This document shows positions 27,160 through 36,853 of a stretch of 64,000 nt of DNA, one piece after another. A model generated the notes under the pieces. The model was not told the DNA's origin and did no database searches. It was given only the letters and a program-made list of their open reading frames with translations. A program made the position numbers and the translations under genes. The stretch's first letter is position 1, and every line of letters starts with the position of its first letter. Source of the stretch: Methanolobus mangrovi (GTDB lineage: Archaea; Halobacteriota; Methanosarcinia; Methanosarcinales; Methanosarcinaceae); NCBI RefSeq assembly GCF_031312535.1, contig NZ_CP133594.1, positions 124,001-188,000 on the forward strand, written 5' to 3'.

Positions 27160-27387
27160 TCAAGGCATTTCAAGGTGGCCGCAGCCACAACTTCTTCCAA
27201 GGAATGTAGATACCCTATGATTAAGGTTGTGAGCTTCACTCTCACTCATAGTCTCAAGGAGGTCCTTGTGTTCAGTTTCGATATGACCAAGCATATTCTT
27301 TTCAACTTCATCAATGTCATATCCAAGTGCTATATAGTCACAATCGCAAATTCCTACATCGCTGCATTTTACCATTCTCATTTTCAT
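27160..27387 (-). CDS. DUF1059 family protein
   Basis: 75-residue protein, recognised by MVKCSDVGICDCDYIALGYD at the N-terminus, the DUF1059 hallmark, plus HIETEHKD. Five Cys and several His/Asp suggest metal binding. Function unknown. Start could be ATG 27387 or ATG 27381. Confidence 0.85.
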   Translation of the reverse strand: MKMRMVKCSDVGICDCDYIALGYDIDEVEKNMLGHIETEHKDLLETMSESEAHNLNHRVSTFLGRSCGCGHLEMP

Positions 27388-27591
27388 CAGGGCTGTGCTC
27401 CGCTTATCCTTATGAAAACCAATGCATGTAGTATGATATAAACTTAGTTAATTATGCCAATATGTGTCCTCTCCGTGATATCAGCGAAAGTATCATATTT
27501 GTAAATCCTACGATATGGATTTTGAATATATATTGGAATTCAGTCCTGCCAACTTATTTAACAATGGATATCAATAGTTATTTGAGCAGAT

Positions 27592-28125
27592 ATGAAGGTC
27601 AATGATCTCAAGGCAATTCTTAAATTCAGTGCAAAAGAAGAGGCCATGTTTGGCAGATTCGATCTTCCCAAGGATGCATTCTATCCAATGATACTTTCCC
27701 TGAAGGTGGGCGGTGCCTGGAGCTATTCTACAGGTGACCTCAAAAGCATCTCAGTTATGAAGGTGTTCACAACCTATAACGAGGAAACCGGAACAGGTCA
27801 CACCATAGAGGAGGTCTATCTCTTTTTAGATCCTGAATATGTGTCAAAGGAAGGAACCGTATACAGGCTTGAAAAGTGCGGTGGCCGGGATGAACGGGCG
27901 CTGGTAACAAGGCCATACTCAGTGACCCTGAAAGCAAAAAGGATAATAGTTGCATCTATAAGTACGGAAAAGAAGAAGATATTCATCAAAGAACTCGATG
28001 AAAAAACAATGTCATTTACGGGTCCTTCTGCTTTTTATGCCGCCCATGAGATGGAACATCTGGAACATATCGAAATAGACGGTCTTCCAATGTGGGCTTT
28101 TGAGTATGAAGAAGTGAAAAGCTGA
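27592..28125 (+). CDS. Peptide-deformylase-like protein (putative metalloprotein)
   Basis: 177 residues, not assigned with certainty. Three features recall the peptide deformylase fold: EKCGGRDERALVTRPYSVTL (compare the EGCLS...V.RP..V segment, Cys at ~103), a following strand-rich stretch, and AAHEMEHLEHIEIDGL (an HExxH motif like the deformylase HEIDHLxG). The first deformylase motif GxGLAAPQ is absent. If right, the Cys and two His would bind Fe or Zn. Archaea do not formylate initiator Met, so the substrate would differ. ATG 27592, monocistronic. Confidence 0.6.
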   Translation: MKVNDLKAILKFSAKEEAMFGRFDLPKDAFYPMILSLKVGGAWSYSTGDLKSISVMKVFTTYNEETGTGHTIEEVYLFLDPEYVSKEGTVYRLEKCGGRDERALVTRPYSVTLKAKRIIVASISTEKKKIFIKELDEKTMSFTGPSAFYAAHEMEHLEHIEIDGLPMWAFEYEEVKS

Positions 28126-28303
28126 TACTGCTATCCAACAAGCATAAATTATTCTGTAAAAACATTTTTATATTTCATATACATGCTTAAAAATGAGCAA
28201 AAACAATTATTCAATAAAGCCATAATAACTGGCAGGTACTAATTATTTCAAACTGTGCTGGACTCTGCAGGGGTGCGGTAATTGATTAAAAAAAGGTGTT
28301 AAT

Positions 28304-29380
28304 ATGGGAATGCTAGATGACGTAAAATCAAAGAAAAAGCAGAAAGCTGCTGAGAACTGGATGAAGATGGCCGATTCGGCCAAAACACTTGAAAAACAAA
28401 TAGAATACTATACAAAATCACTGGATATCGATCCATATAATGCGGAAGCATGGTTCAAGAAAGGCAGAGGTCTCGAAAAGCTGGGACGTTTCGAGGAAGC
28501 TAAAAAGTCCTTTGACCTTGCAATAGAGATCGATCCTGATTATCAGGGTCTTATTGGCAAAAAATATGAATCAACTGCTTCTCCTGCACCTTCAGTAGCT
28601 GAGAATATATCTTTTGTAGCTGCTCCTCCCACACCAGTTGTTGCAGATGAGAAGGAAAGCGATGAGCAATGGACCACAGAAACCCCGGAGCCTGCTGTTG
28701 CAGAAGAACCGGTCATTGCAGAAGAGAGTGAACTGCTAGAGGAATTTGAATATTCATTCAGGCCTCCTGTAGGTGATGAGTCAATATTCAGCAATGTGAT
28801 CTCCAGAGAAAGTGATGATAACGGTTCTCCGTCAACACTCAGGGAAGAAGAGGAAGAAGATGTTTTTGGCAGTAGCGATGAGGAGCCATCTGTATTATCT
28901 GAACCTGAGGTAATTTCAGGCAATAATTACGCAGCCGATAAAGAAGATGATGAAGCGTCTATATTTGCAGCATCTGTTCCTGCTGAGGTTGAAGAAGAAA
29001 CAGTGGATGAACGGGAAGACACATTCTCCCCGACACCTGAAAAGGTAACTGAAGAACCTTCTTCATTCCGTAGCGATGAAAACATTATCGGAAGCAGAGA
29101 GCCTGTGACCTCCAGCGCTGAAGCGATTAACAAACCATCAGCAACTTTCGCTCCTGATTCCAAACCGGCGCAACAGGAAACCGCTACCGCAGGTTCTGAT
29201 GAAAGTCCTGCAATATCAGGATATGTTCCATCATCAGGTGCTATTGCCAGTTCAAAGTCAGTTGCTTCTCAGGGAGTTGAGATCGTGGATATCAGGATAC
29301 CATTAAATGAAACAATAAAATTCTGGGCAATAGGCATTGTTGCAATGCTTATAGTTCTGCTCATATCATCAATTCTTTAA
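28304..29380 (+). CDS. TPR protein with acidic linker and C-terminal membrane anchor
   Basis: 358 residues. Two TPR repeats lie at ~15-90 (QIEYYTKSLDIDPYNAEAWF, KKGRGLEKLGRFEEAKKSFD). Residues ~95-310 are a low-complexity Glu/Ser/Pro/Ala-rich stretch. A single hydrophobic helix at ~337-357 (FWAIGIVAMLIVLLISSIL) ends the protein, so it is tail-anchored with the TPRs in the cytoplasm. Scaffold role inferred; function unknown. Confidence 0.8.
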   Translation: MGMLDDVKSKKKQKAAENWMKMADSAKTLEKQIEYYTKSLDIDPYNAEAWFKKGRGLEKLGRFEEAKKSFDLAIEIDPDYQGLIGKKYESTASPAPSVAENISFVAAPPTPVVADEKESDEQWTTETPEPAVAEEPVIAEESELLEEFEYSFRPPVGDESIFSNVISRESDDNGSPSTLREEEEEDVFGSSDEEPSVLSEPEVISGNNYAADKEDDEASIFAASVPAEVEEETVDEREDTFSPTPEKVTEEPSSFRSDENIIGSREPVTSSAEAINKPSATFAPDSKPAQQETATAGSDESPAISGYVPSSGAIASSKSVASQGVEIVDIRIPLNETIKFWAIGIVAMLIVLLISSIL

Positions 29381-29519
29381 ATATCCTTGATTTCCGGGAT
29401 TATTTTCACATGAAAATAGTAAAATGATGTCTGAGGGATCAGATATCATCTAATTTTTTATGATTCTCTTTTCTGTTTCTTGTTTTCGACATTTGCATTA
29501 TTTGCTGAATAATTTGCTG

Positions 29520-30803
29520 TCATGACAGAAAGAGCCAGTATACGAATACCTGTGTAATGGTCAGTGGGATCCCAACCCTGGCAAACTCAATGAAACCGAG
29601 GGAAATATTGCCTTTACGCTCTGCATTCTGTATAATTATCACATTACTTGCAGCTCCGAGTATGGAGAGGTTTCCTGCGATGGTACTGCCTGCTGCAAGT
29701 GCAAGTAATCCTCCGGTCGTTACATGTGCGTGAGAGAGTATTGGCATGTACAGAGCAACAAGGGGAACATTTGATATGAACTGGCTAAGGAAGACACTTA
29801 TTGGAAGTATCACGGAGGTCGCGGTGATATCCGCTCCAGAACCATTGATAGCATTTTGGAAAAACCCGCTGTTCCAGACGCTTTCCATAAGAATGAACAT
29901 TGCTGCAAAGAATATGAGGGTGTGCCAGTCCATACTCTTCAGGACTTCTTTTCTTCTTTTGCTCAGCAACAGTACCGGTAATGCTGATATCATGGCTATA
30001 TAGGTCAATTTGATATCTAATTGCAGGCCGGATAATGCTACCACTATTTTGATGCAGACAAGTAGCAGCACAAGTCCCAGTGATATTCTGGAAAGTCCGG
30101 CAAGCCTTGTATCCGTAATAGGTTGTTTTGTATGGTTCAGTGGAGAAGAGGTAAAGTGTTCCTTGTATGATATTTTGAGGAAGAGGTAAGCTATGAAAAG
30201 GTTGATCAGTGTTGGTAGCAGCAGGTGTTGCATAAATGTGAGGAAAGGTTTATTCATATCGCTTCCAAGTGCTATCAGGAGATTTTGTGGGTTTCCTATG
30301 GGACTTATAACACTGCCTGTGGTCACTGCAAAAGCCAGTGCTATCAACAATAATTTAGGGTCGATACGATGCTCTTTTGCAAGCAACAGCACAACCGGTG
30401 TGCCTATTATTGCAAGGGTATCATTCATCAGGAACGCTGATGCAAAGCCCATCCCAAATAGTATGTAAAGTATTACAGCGTCAGTTGATCCTGCATTTTT
30501 GAAAAAGTGATATGAAAGGTGGGACAGGTATCCGCTCATCTCAAGGGCTTGTCCGATAATGAACATTCCGAAAAGGAAGAGCATAACATCAATATTAACG
30601 GCATCAATTGCATCAGCTATTGATATCTGGTCTGTCAGAAGCACCATCAGGGCACCCAGGGACATTATCTGCCATATTTCAAGTCGGATGTTTCCAACCT
30701 GCCTTACGGCTGTAAGAAGGAACACAATTGCAAGTATGAATACAGGTATTATCATCAGAAATCCAGAATCAGTTAGGGTACTTAAATACTTATCTGACTT
30801 CAC
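29520..30803 (-). CDS. ArsB/NhaD-superfamily anion or cation permease
   Basis: 427 residues with about 11 predicted membrane helices. Signature stretches of the SLC13/ArsB-NhaD superfamily are visible: FGMFIIGQALEMSGYLSHLS, ASAFLMNDTLAIIGTPVVLL, SVISPIGNPQNLLIALGSD and the second repeat FISNVPLVALYMPILSH with GNLSILGAASNVIII. The two inverted repeats match the family topology. Substrate (arsenite, Na+/H+, sulfate or dicarboxylate) is not readable from sequence. Divergent from the FAH gene. Confidence 0.85.
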   Translation of the reverse strand: MKSDKYLSTLTDSGFLMIIPVFILAIVFLLTAVRQVGNIRLEIWQIMSLGALMVLLTDQISIADAIDAVNIDVMLFLFGMFIIGQALEMSGYLSHLSYHFFKNAGSTDAVILYILFGMGFASAFLMNDTLAIIGTPVVLLLAKEHRIDPKLLLIALAFAVTTGSVISPIGNPQNLLIALGSDMNKPFLTFMQHLLLPTLINLFIAYLFLKISYKEHFTSSPLNHTKQPITDTRLAGLSRISLGLVLLLVCIKIVVALSGLQLDIKLTYIAMISALPVLLLSKRRKEVLKSMDWHTLIFFAAMFILMESVWNSGFFQNAINGSGADITATSVILPISVFLSQFISNVPLVALYMPILSHAHVTTGGLLALAAGSTIAGNLSILGAASNVIIIQNAERKGNISLGFIEFARVGIPLTITQVFVYWLFLS

Positions 30804-30861
30804 ATTTTACTCTTCTTGAATACTCATCCTTATCTAGAATGAAAGCAAAACAGTTGCACTA

Positions 30862-31593
30862 ATGTTTGGACGATTCAGGTGCAATGATGATGTATTTTAC
30901 GGAGAGGTAAGTGGCAATACTGTAATTTCACAGGAAGGTGCAGTTATAGAGTATAAGCTATCCGAGTTAGAGGTGCTGCCGCCATCACATCCTTCAAAGA
31001 TCGTTTGTGTGGGTCTCAATTATCATGACCATGCAACTGAACTTGGTTTGAGTGTCCCTGAAGAACCAATACTTTTTATTAAGCCCCCGTCTGCCGTGAT
31101 AGGGCAGTATGGGAAAATATTGTACCCAAAAGTAAGCAAAAGAGTGGACTTTGAAGCTGAACTGGCTATTATTATCGGAAAAAGATGTAAGAATATAACC
31201 TATGACAGGGCTTATGACGTTATCGCCGGTTTCACATGTATTAATGATGTGACCGCCCGGGACCTGCAGCAGAAGGATGGACAGTGGACAAGGGCTAAAT
31301 CTTTTGATACTTTTGCCCCGGTAGGTCCTTTCATAGTCCCTGTTGAGGATTTCAACCCGGAGGATGCTTCAATTGTAAGTCGTGTCAACGGGGAAGTAAA
31401 GCAGGATTCCAACATATGCAACCTGATATTTGATGTGCCGTACCTGATAGAGTTCATTTCTGGAATAATGACACTGGAAGTGGGTGATGTGATTGCAACA
31501 GGCACTCCTCCGGGTGTGGGTGAGCTTCATCCCGGGGATGTTGTAGAAGTAGAGATAGAAGGAATAGGAACTTTGACCAATGAGGTTGTATAA
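30862..31593 (+). CDS. Fumarylacetoacetate hydrolase family protein
   Basis: 243-residue FAH-family enzyme. Typical parts: KIVCVGLNYHDHATELG (start of the FAH fold), FEAELAIIIGKR (metal-binding Glu-x-Glu), CINDVTARDLQQKDGQWTRA (Asp metal ligand and substrate loop), FDTFAPVGPFI, and IATGTPPGVGE near the end. Such enzymes hydrolyse or decarboxylate acylpyruvate-type compounds; no specific substrate is assigned. Its TAA overlaps the ATG of the small HTH gene by one base (TAATG), so the pair is cotranscribed. Confidence 0.93.
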   Translation: MFGRFRCNDDVFYGEVSGNTVISQEGAVIEYKLSELEVLPPSHPSKIVCVGLNYHDHATELGLSVPEEPILFIKPPSAVIGQYGKILYPKVSKRVDFEAELAIIIGKRCKNITYDRAYDVIAGFTCINDVTARDLQQKDGQWTRAKSFDTFAPVGPFIVPVEDFNPEDASIVSRVNGEVKQDSNICNLIFDVPYLIEFISGIMTLEVGDVIATGTPPGVGELHPGDVVEVEIEGIGTLTNEVV

Positions 31594-31892
31594 TGCTATT
31601 CGATCAGGTTAACAGGGAACTGGAACTTGCCCAGCGCCATCTGGAAGTTTTAAAAGTGGTTATTGGCCGCGGACCTATTGGTATACTCAAGCTAGCAGAA
31701 GAAACAGGCATGCCTACACACAAGGTGCGTTATTCTTTGCGTGTGCTTGAACAGGAACAGTTGATAAAGCCTTCATCACACGGTGCCATTGCAGGTGATT
31801 CTGTGGAAAAGTTTCTCTCTGAGTTTGAAAAGGATATTGAGGAATTGATTGTCAGGGCAGAAGTAGTAAAAGATATCGGAAAATCCTTCTGA
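31593..31892 (+). CDS. Small winged-helix protein
   Basis: 99 residues. The N-terminal half is a wHTH: VVIGRGPIGILKLAEETGMP then THKVRYSLRVLEQEQLIKPS (helix-turn-helix and wing). The C-terminal half is helical (EKFLSEFEKDIEELIVRAEV). Conserved archaeal type, likely regulator; its coupling to the FAH gene suggests control of that enzyme or of its pathway. Confidence 0.8.
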   Translation: MLFDQVNRELELAQRHLEVLKVVIGRGPIGILKLAEETGMPTHKVRYSLRVLEQEQLIKPSSHGAIAGDSVEKFLSEFEKDIEELIVRAEVVKDIGKSF

Positions 31893-32007
31893 CCATATAT
31901 TTTAAGTTCAGTTCTTATAATTCAGCCTACTATGCCTATCTTTGCAGGGATTACGGAACTTTCCGTGTCCTTTATGAATGTTGATTTGATTTTTTCGGAG
32001 ATCTATT

Positions 32008-33717
32008 ATGACTTTAACTGATGAAGATAAGAAGACTATAGAGAAGTATGCACTCCAGAATGCTGTTAAATACGGCCAGGCACCACAGATTGGTGCTGTT
32101 ATGGGTCGTGTTATGGGTGAGTGCCCTGAACTTCGTTCCAAGGCAAAGGACGTTACTCCGCTTATACAGGAGATCCTTGTGGAAGTTGCAAAGGAAACAC
32201 CTGAACAGTGGCAGGCTCGCCTGGAAGCTATTGCCCCTGAGCTCATTGAGGAGCTAAACACTAAAAAAGAGCCTGATAAAGGTCTAAAGGCGTTGGACGT
32301 TGAAGAGGGACAGCAGGTTGTAATGCGTTTTGCACCAAATCCTAACGGTCCGCCAACACTTGGAAGTACCCGTGGTATCGTTGTAAACTCCGAGTATGTG
32401 AAAAAATACGGTGGCAAGTTCATCATACGCTTTGATGATACCGATCCCCAGACAAAGCGCCCAATGCTTGAAGCATACGACTGGTATGTGGATGATTGTA
32501 AATGGCTCGGCGCAGACCCTGATGAGATAGTCATCGCTTCTGACAGGGTACCTATTTATTATGATTATGCCCGCAAGCTCATAGAAATGGGACATGCATA
32601 TGTCTGTTTCTGTGATGGTGCGGATTTCAAGAAATTCAAGGATGCAAAGGAGCCATGTCCGCACAGGAATGCAGGTCCTGAGGAAAATCTGGGACACTGG
32701 GACAAGATGCTTGCAGGTGAGTACGAGGAGAAATCCGCCGTCCTGCGTATCAAGACCGATATAACTCACAAAGATCCGGCATTACGTGATTTTGGTGCTT
32801 TCAGGATAGTAAAGACAGCTCACCCTCGTCCGGAAGTTGGAGATAAATACTGTGTCTGGCCATTGCTTGACTTTGAGGGTGCCATTGAGGACCATGAACT
32901 CGGTATGACTCACATTATCAGGGGTAAGGACCTGATGGACAGTGAGAAACGTCAGACCTATATCTACAATTACCTGGGCTGGACATATCCGAAAACAACT
33001 CACTGGGGTCGTGTAAAGATGCACGAGTTCGGTAAGTTCAGTACAAGTGGATTACGTCAGGCTATTGAAGCTGGTGAGTATTCCGGCTGGGATGACCCAC
33101 GTCTTCCAACTATCCGTGCCATACGCAGGAGGGGTATTCTGCCCGAGGCCATCCGCAAGTTCATGATAGAGCTGGGTGTCGGTGAAACTGATATCAGCAT
33201 CAGTATGGATTCTCTCTACGCAGAGAACCGTAAGCTTGTGGATTCGGTGGCAAACAGGTATTTCTTTGTATGGGATCCGGTAGAGCTTGAAATAACAGAT
33301 GCAGAACCATGCACCACAACTCCTGCGCTTCATCCTACAGAGGACAGGGGATGTCGTGAGATCGAAGTGAACAACAAGGTCTATATCTGCAAGGAAGATG
33401 CTGAAAAGCTTCAGGAAGGTTCAAAGCTCAGACTCAAGGACCTGTATAACGTGGAAATAACTTCCATAGAACCCCTGCAGGCAAAGTATCTTGGCGATTC
33501 CATGGAATCCATGAAAAAGGAAAAGATGAGAATTGTTCACTGGGCCCCAATGGACGGGGTTCCTGTAAAGGTTCTCTCACCCGATGGTGAGTTCACAGGT
33601 ATTGGTGAGAAACAGGTTGCTACAGAACTGGACAAGGTCGTACAGTTTGAGAGATTCGGTTTCTGCAGAATAGATTCTGTAGCCGAAGAAGTAGTGGCTT
33701 ATTATACACATAAGTAA
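32008..33717 (+). CDS. gltX: Glutamyl-tRNA synthetase, archaeal type
   Basis: 569-residue class I synthetase charging tRNA-Glu (and, in archaea, tRNA-Gln as the first step of Gln-tRNA formation). N-terminal helical extension (~1-95), then RFAPNPNGPPTLGSTRGIVV (HIGH-type region), FIIRFDDTDPQTKRP, DHELGMTHIIRGKDL, and the KMSKS region GKFSTSGLRQAIEAGEYSGW, which in Methanosarcinaceae departs from the standard KMSKS. C-terminal beta-barrel anticodon domain follows (HWAPMDGVPVKV). ATG at 32008. Confidence 0.96.
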   Translation: MTLTDEDKKTIEKYALQNAVKYGQAPQIGAVMGRVMGECPELRSKAKDVTPLIQEILVEVAKETPEQWQARLEAIAPELIEELNTKKEPDKGLKALDVEEGQQVVMRFAPNPNGPPTLGSTRGIVVNSEYVKKYGGKFIIRFDDTDPQTKRPMLEAYDWYVDDCKWLGADPDEIVIASDRVPIYYDYARKLIEMGHAYVCFCDGADFKKFKDAKEPCPHRNAGPEENLGHWDKMLAGEYEEKSAVLRIKTDITHKDPALRDFGAFRIVKTAHPRPEVGDKYCVWPLLDFEGAIEDHELGMTHIIRGKDLMDSEKRQTYIYNYLGWTYPKTTHWGRVKMHEFGKFSTSGLRQAIEAGEYSGWDDPRLPTIRAIRRRGILPEAIRKFMIELGVGETDISISMDSLYAENRKLVDSVANRYFFVWDPVELEITDAEPCTTTPALHPTEDRGCREIEVNNKVYICKEDAEKLQEGSKLRLKDLYNVEITSIEPLQAKYLGDSMESMKKEKMRIVHWAPMDGVPVKVLSPDGEFTGIGEKQVATELDKVVQFERFGFCRIDSVAEEVVAYYTHK

Positions 33718-33745
33718 AAAGGGAATTCTGTTATTCCCTTTTTTA
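33716..33745 (+). terminator. Hairpin terminator after gltX
   Basis: AAAAAGGGAAT-TCTGTT-ATTCCCTTTTTT, a perfect stem with a T-run directly after the gltX stop codon. Confidence 0.75.
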
Positions 33746-33814
33746 TACATCTATTTTCATCCAAAAACTCTTTTTTGTTGTTTACTGTATTAACATACTA
33801 TAGAGGTTCTTCTA

Positions 33815-34768
33815 ATGTCCGGATTCCCACGCCCTATCATCGTGATCAGTAAATGTCTTGGCTTTGCAGCCTGCCGTTATGACGGAGAAATTATACCATT
33901 TCCTTTAGTCAGATCCATGAGGGCATATGTTGATTTTATCGATGTCTGTCCGGAGTGTGAGATTGGTCTGGGTGTTCCCAGAGAACCTATTAGCATAATC
34001 CTTGGTGATAAGAAAAGACTTATTCAAGCAGCGACAGGGCTTGATCTTACGGATAAGATGGAGGCTTTTGCAAGATCATATCTTGGAAAGCTGGATGATT
34101 TTAATGGTTTCATTCTAAAATCTAAATCTCCCTCATGTGGGATAGGTACAAGCAAAGTTTTCCCCGAACCTGATGCTGATGAGTACTTGTATCAAAATGA
34201 AAATGGTTTTTTTGCAGAGGCAGTGTTAAGGGATTATCCGGGTCTGCCTGTCATCGATGAAAAGCAAATAGAGGATTCTTTTCTCAGGGATCATTTCCTG
34301 ACCCGAATATTCACAATGGCATCTTTCAGGGAAACTTCATCTTCCACAAAGATGCATGCATTGGTTGAGTATCATACAAAGAACAAACTTCTGTTCATGG
34401 CATACGATAAACAAATTATGACTGCTATGGGCAATATTGTTGCAAACAAGGATGATCTTCCGGTTGAGGCTGTTTATGAAAAATATCTGGTCCTTTTATC
34501 GCAGATCCTGTCAAAACCGGCAGAAACGGGTAATGTTGTTAATGCTCTGATGCATGCATTCGGCTATTTTTCCCGAAATCTCAGTGTCAGGGACAAGTTT
34601 CTTTTCATGAAGAAACTACAGGAATACCGCGAAGATAATTCTTCTGTTTTTGAACTGAAAAAATGGTTCATATCTAAAGCAGAGGAATTCAATGCAGACT
34701 ATCTTCTGACGCAAACATTTTTCAGTCCTTATCCTCAGGAACTGTCCGGTAGTTTGCAGATAGTTTGA
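33815..34768 (+). CDS. DUF523 (TudS-like) and DUF1722 fusion protein
   Basis: 317 residues. Residues ~1-150 are DUF523: SKCLGFAACRYDGEII, VDVCPECEIGLGVPREPI (here FIDVCPECEIGLG) and KSKSPSCGIGTS provide the Cys ligands of a [4Fe-4S] cluster. Characterised DUF523 proteins (TudS) remove sulfur from 2-thiouracil. Residues ~180-310 are DUF1722 (MHALVEYHTKNKLLFMAYDK), known fused to DUF523 in many genomes, function unknown. A thiouracil-salvage or tRNA-thiolation-turnover role is inferred. Confidence 0.88.
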   Translation: MSGFPRPIIVISKCLGFAACRYDGEIIPFPLVRSMRAYVDFIDVCPECEIGLGVPREPISIILGDKKRLIQAATGLDLTDKMEAFARSYLGKLDDFNGFILKSKSPSCGIGTSKVFPEPDADEYLYQNENGFFAEAVLRDYPGLPVIDEKQIEDSFLRDHFLTRIFTMASFRETSSSTKMHALVEYHTKNKLLFMAYDKQIMTAMGNIVANKDDLPVEAVYEKYLVLLSQILSKPAETGNVVNALMHAFGYFSRNLSVRDKFLFMKKLQEYREDNSSVFELKKWFISKAEEFNADYLLTQTFFSPYPQELSGSLQIV

Positions 34769-34841
34769 TATGTTTTAAAACTGCATATTATATTGTCGAT
34801 ACAGTGTCCATCAGGGGTAAGCACAAAAGGAGGATATTGTC

Positions 34842-35084
34842 GTGGAAGATAGTGATGTCGAAAGAACTGATATTCAGGAATCGAATGAAGGCGAAGATGA
34901 AGAACTGATTGAAGTGTGTCCTGTCTGTGGCAGCCCAGACCTCTATTATGAGACCGGGGGGATTGAAGGCCTTTACCATTGTAAATACTGTGGTTATATT
35001 GGTGGATTTGTAATTGATGCCAACAAGAAAATGATGGGCCTTATACGTGATGAATACGAGCGCAAGCTCAGAATATCTGAATAA
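34842..35084 (+). CDS. Small zinc-ribbon protein
   Basis: 80 residues with an acidic N-terminus and a zinc ribbon CPVCGSPDLYYETGGIEGLY followed by HCKYCGYIGGF (CxxC...CxxC). A typical archaeal small Zn protein; function unknown. GTG start at 34842 with AGGAGG at 34829-34834. Confidence 0.8.
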   Translation: MEDSDVERTDIQESNEGEDEELIEVCPVCGSPDLYYETGGIEGLYHCKYCGYIGGFVIDANKKMMGLIRDEYERKLRISE

Positions 35085-35157
35085 ACTTACAGTTATTTTA
35101 CCGGACAGATATTAAGAAAAGTAAAGATTAGGTGGTTAGAACCACCTGGATATTAAT

Positions 35158-35748
35158 TTAAGCTTTTACAGGGACAGATTTTACTTCTGTCTTTCTGATC
35201 TCTACCCTTCTGAGTGGGTAGATGGACTTTGCATTCCTGTAAATGTTTGCGGAAAGCTTGCCCATGATAGCCTCTTCGATAAACTGCTCGTAGTTAAGTT
35301 CTGATGCACGCTCTTTTACGATGACGTTCATTACTTCTCTTATGCCTTTTATCTGGCTTGTTCTTGCTCTCTTAACAGTGAAGCATATTGGTTTCACTCT
35401 AACGATGTATCCGTCCTTTGTTGTAACGTCAAGGTTTGCGTCGATCCTTGAGGTCTGACGCTTTACGATAGAGCGCAGGTAATCTGTAGTGATCTCGTGA
35501 CCAAGGAATCTGGTACTTGCGACGTCACCATTGACATCGTTGATCTCGAGTCTGAGCTTTGTGTTATGCTTTGTGAAATCGTTAGCAATTTCTCCGACAG
35601 TGGTCTCAACAACACGACCAATGAGCTGCTCCGGGGTTTCTGCAGGTGTAACTCCAATGTTAGCTCTGCTCATGAATTCAGGTGTTTCAACGTTGTACCA
35701 TGTCTTAGACTTCCATTTGTCTAACTTTCTCTGCACTTTCCTTGCCAA
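35158..35748 (-). CDS. rps3ae: 30S ribosomal protein eS1 (S3Ae)
   Basis: 196-residue archaeal/eukaryal ribosomal protein. Begins [20 protein letters not shown] and contains [53 protein letters not shown] and the C-terminal [14 protein letters not shown], all diagnostic. ATG 35748, with GGAGGAAT upstream (35755-35762 on the complement). Confidence 0.97.
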   Translation of the reverse strand: MARKVQRKLDKWKSKTWYNVETPEFMSRANIGVTPAETPEQLIGRVVETTVGEIANDFTKHNTKLRLEINDVNGDVASTRFLGHEITTDYLRSIVKRQTSRIDANLDVTTKDGYIVRVKPICFTVKRARTSQIKGIREVMNVIVKERASELNYEQFIEEAIMGKLSANIYRNAKSIYPLRRVEIRKTEVKSVPVKA

Positions 35749-35886
35749 GTAATTCCTCCGAATAAATGTGATTTGATGATAGATGTAATTCTAATGATGT
35801 AATGTAATTGTTCAACAAGCTGTCATAATATAATTCTGAAATAAGGTATGCACTGATAAATTGGCTCTCTATACTATGCATATCTC

Positions 35887-36060
35887 TATATAAAGAAATC
35901 GGTTAATCATTTCAGGCCGACAATTGTTTTAACTCAATTGTTTCACTTCCTGATTGTGAATTACAAAAAGTATTTTAGTGATAAATCCTTCTCTAGGATA
36001 TTCACAATTGTAAATACATTATCACTAAAATGTCTTCCTGACATAAGGGGCAATTTGTAT
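35887..36060 (+). promoter_or_regulatory. thiM promoter and interleaved inverted repeats in the leader
   Basis: A strong TATA box TATATAAAG (35888-35896) predicts a start near 35920 and a leader of ~140 bases. In it are two perfect inverted repeats that interleave: ATTGTGAA (35953-35960) with TTCACAAT (36001-36008), and ATTTTAGTGATAA (35972-35984) with TTATCACTAAAAT (36019-36031). The order a-b-a'-b' is that of an H-type pseudoknot or of mutually exclusive hairpins. Two direct CAATTGTTT copies occur at 35922-35945. I see no TPP-riboswitch (THI-box) consensus. The spot is right for thiamine-responsive control. Confidence 0.5.
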
Positions 36061-36846
36061 ATGAATCTTCCACTGCAAAAAATAAGGGAAACAAAACCAC
36101 TGGTACACCATATAACCAACTGGGTAACGATCTATGACTGTGCGAACATGACGAGGGCCTTCGGTGCCCTTCCAGTAATGGCCCATGCACCCCAGGAGGC
36201 TGCAGATATGACGGGTATCTCCTCGGCACTTGTGCTCAATATCGGTACTCTCACTGAAGAGCTGATCAATGCAATGCTCATATCGGCAAAAGCTGCAAAT
36301 GAGAAGAGTGTTCCTGTAGTTCTTGATGCTGTAGGTGTGGGTGCCACACCTTTCCGTGATGAGATGGCAACAAAGATACTTGACTCCGTAAGAATTGATA
36401 TAATCAAAGGCAATTATTCCGAGATTGCAAAGCTGGCAGGTGAAAATGCCCAGACCAGAGGTGTTGAAGCAACAGCAATTGATGCTGACCCGAAGCAGGT
36501 TGCAAAAGAGTTTGCAAGAACAAGGTCATGTGTTGTTGTAATGACAGGTAAGGAAGACATAATCAGCGATGGAGAAAGGACCTTTGTTGTTAAGAACGGA
36601 CACGAGTCCATGGGCCTGATCGTAGGTACAGGATGTATGGCAGCATCTGTCATAGGTTCCTTCGCTGCTGTCAATGCAGATTACTGCGTTGCAGCAAAGG
36701 ATGCATTGTGCTATTTTGGAATAGCCGGAGAACAGGCAGCTGAAAAGTCCGCAGGTCCGGGAACTTTCAAGATGTATTTCTATGACGAGGCATTTAACCT
36801 TTCAGATGAAAAAGTACAGTCCATGATGAATTTTGAAGAATGCTGA
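36061..36846 (+). CDS. thiM: Hydroxyethylthiazole kinase ThiM
   Basis: 261 residues. Phosphorylates the thiazole alcohol for thiamine salvage. Signature regions: [20 protein letters not shown] (N-terminal substrate site), [42 protein letters not shown] and [16 protein letters not shown] with the catalytic Cys. The open frame starts at 35938, but ATG 36061 gives the family's N-terminus and follows AAGGGG (36045-36050). thiE starts within 10 bases of its stop, so the two form an operon. Confidence 0.95.
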   Translation: MNLPLQKIRETKPLVHHITNWVTIYDCANMTRAFGALPVMAHAPQEAADMTGISSALVLNIGTLTEELINAMLISAKAANEKSVPVVLDAVGVGATPFRDEMATKILDSVRIDIIKGNYSEIAKLAGENAQTRGVEATAIDADPKQVAKEFARTRSCVVVMTGKEDIISDGERTFVVKNGHESMGLIVGTGCMAASVIGSFAAVNADYCVAAKDALCYFGIAGEQAAEKSAGPGTFKMYFYDEAFNLSDEKVQSMMNFEEC

Positions 36847-36853
36847 GTTGAGT

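Noticed and set aside
35880-36060. TPP riboswitch upstream of thiM
   Set aside because: The conserved CTGAGA and ACCTGATCTGG-type segments of the THI box are absent.
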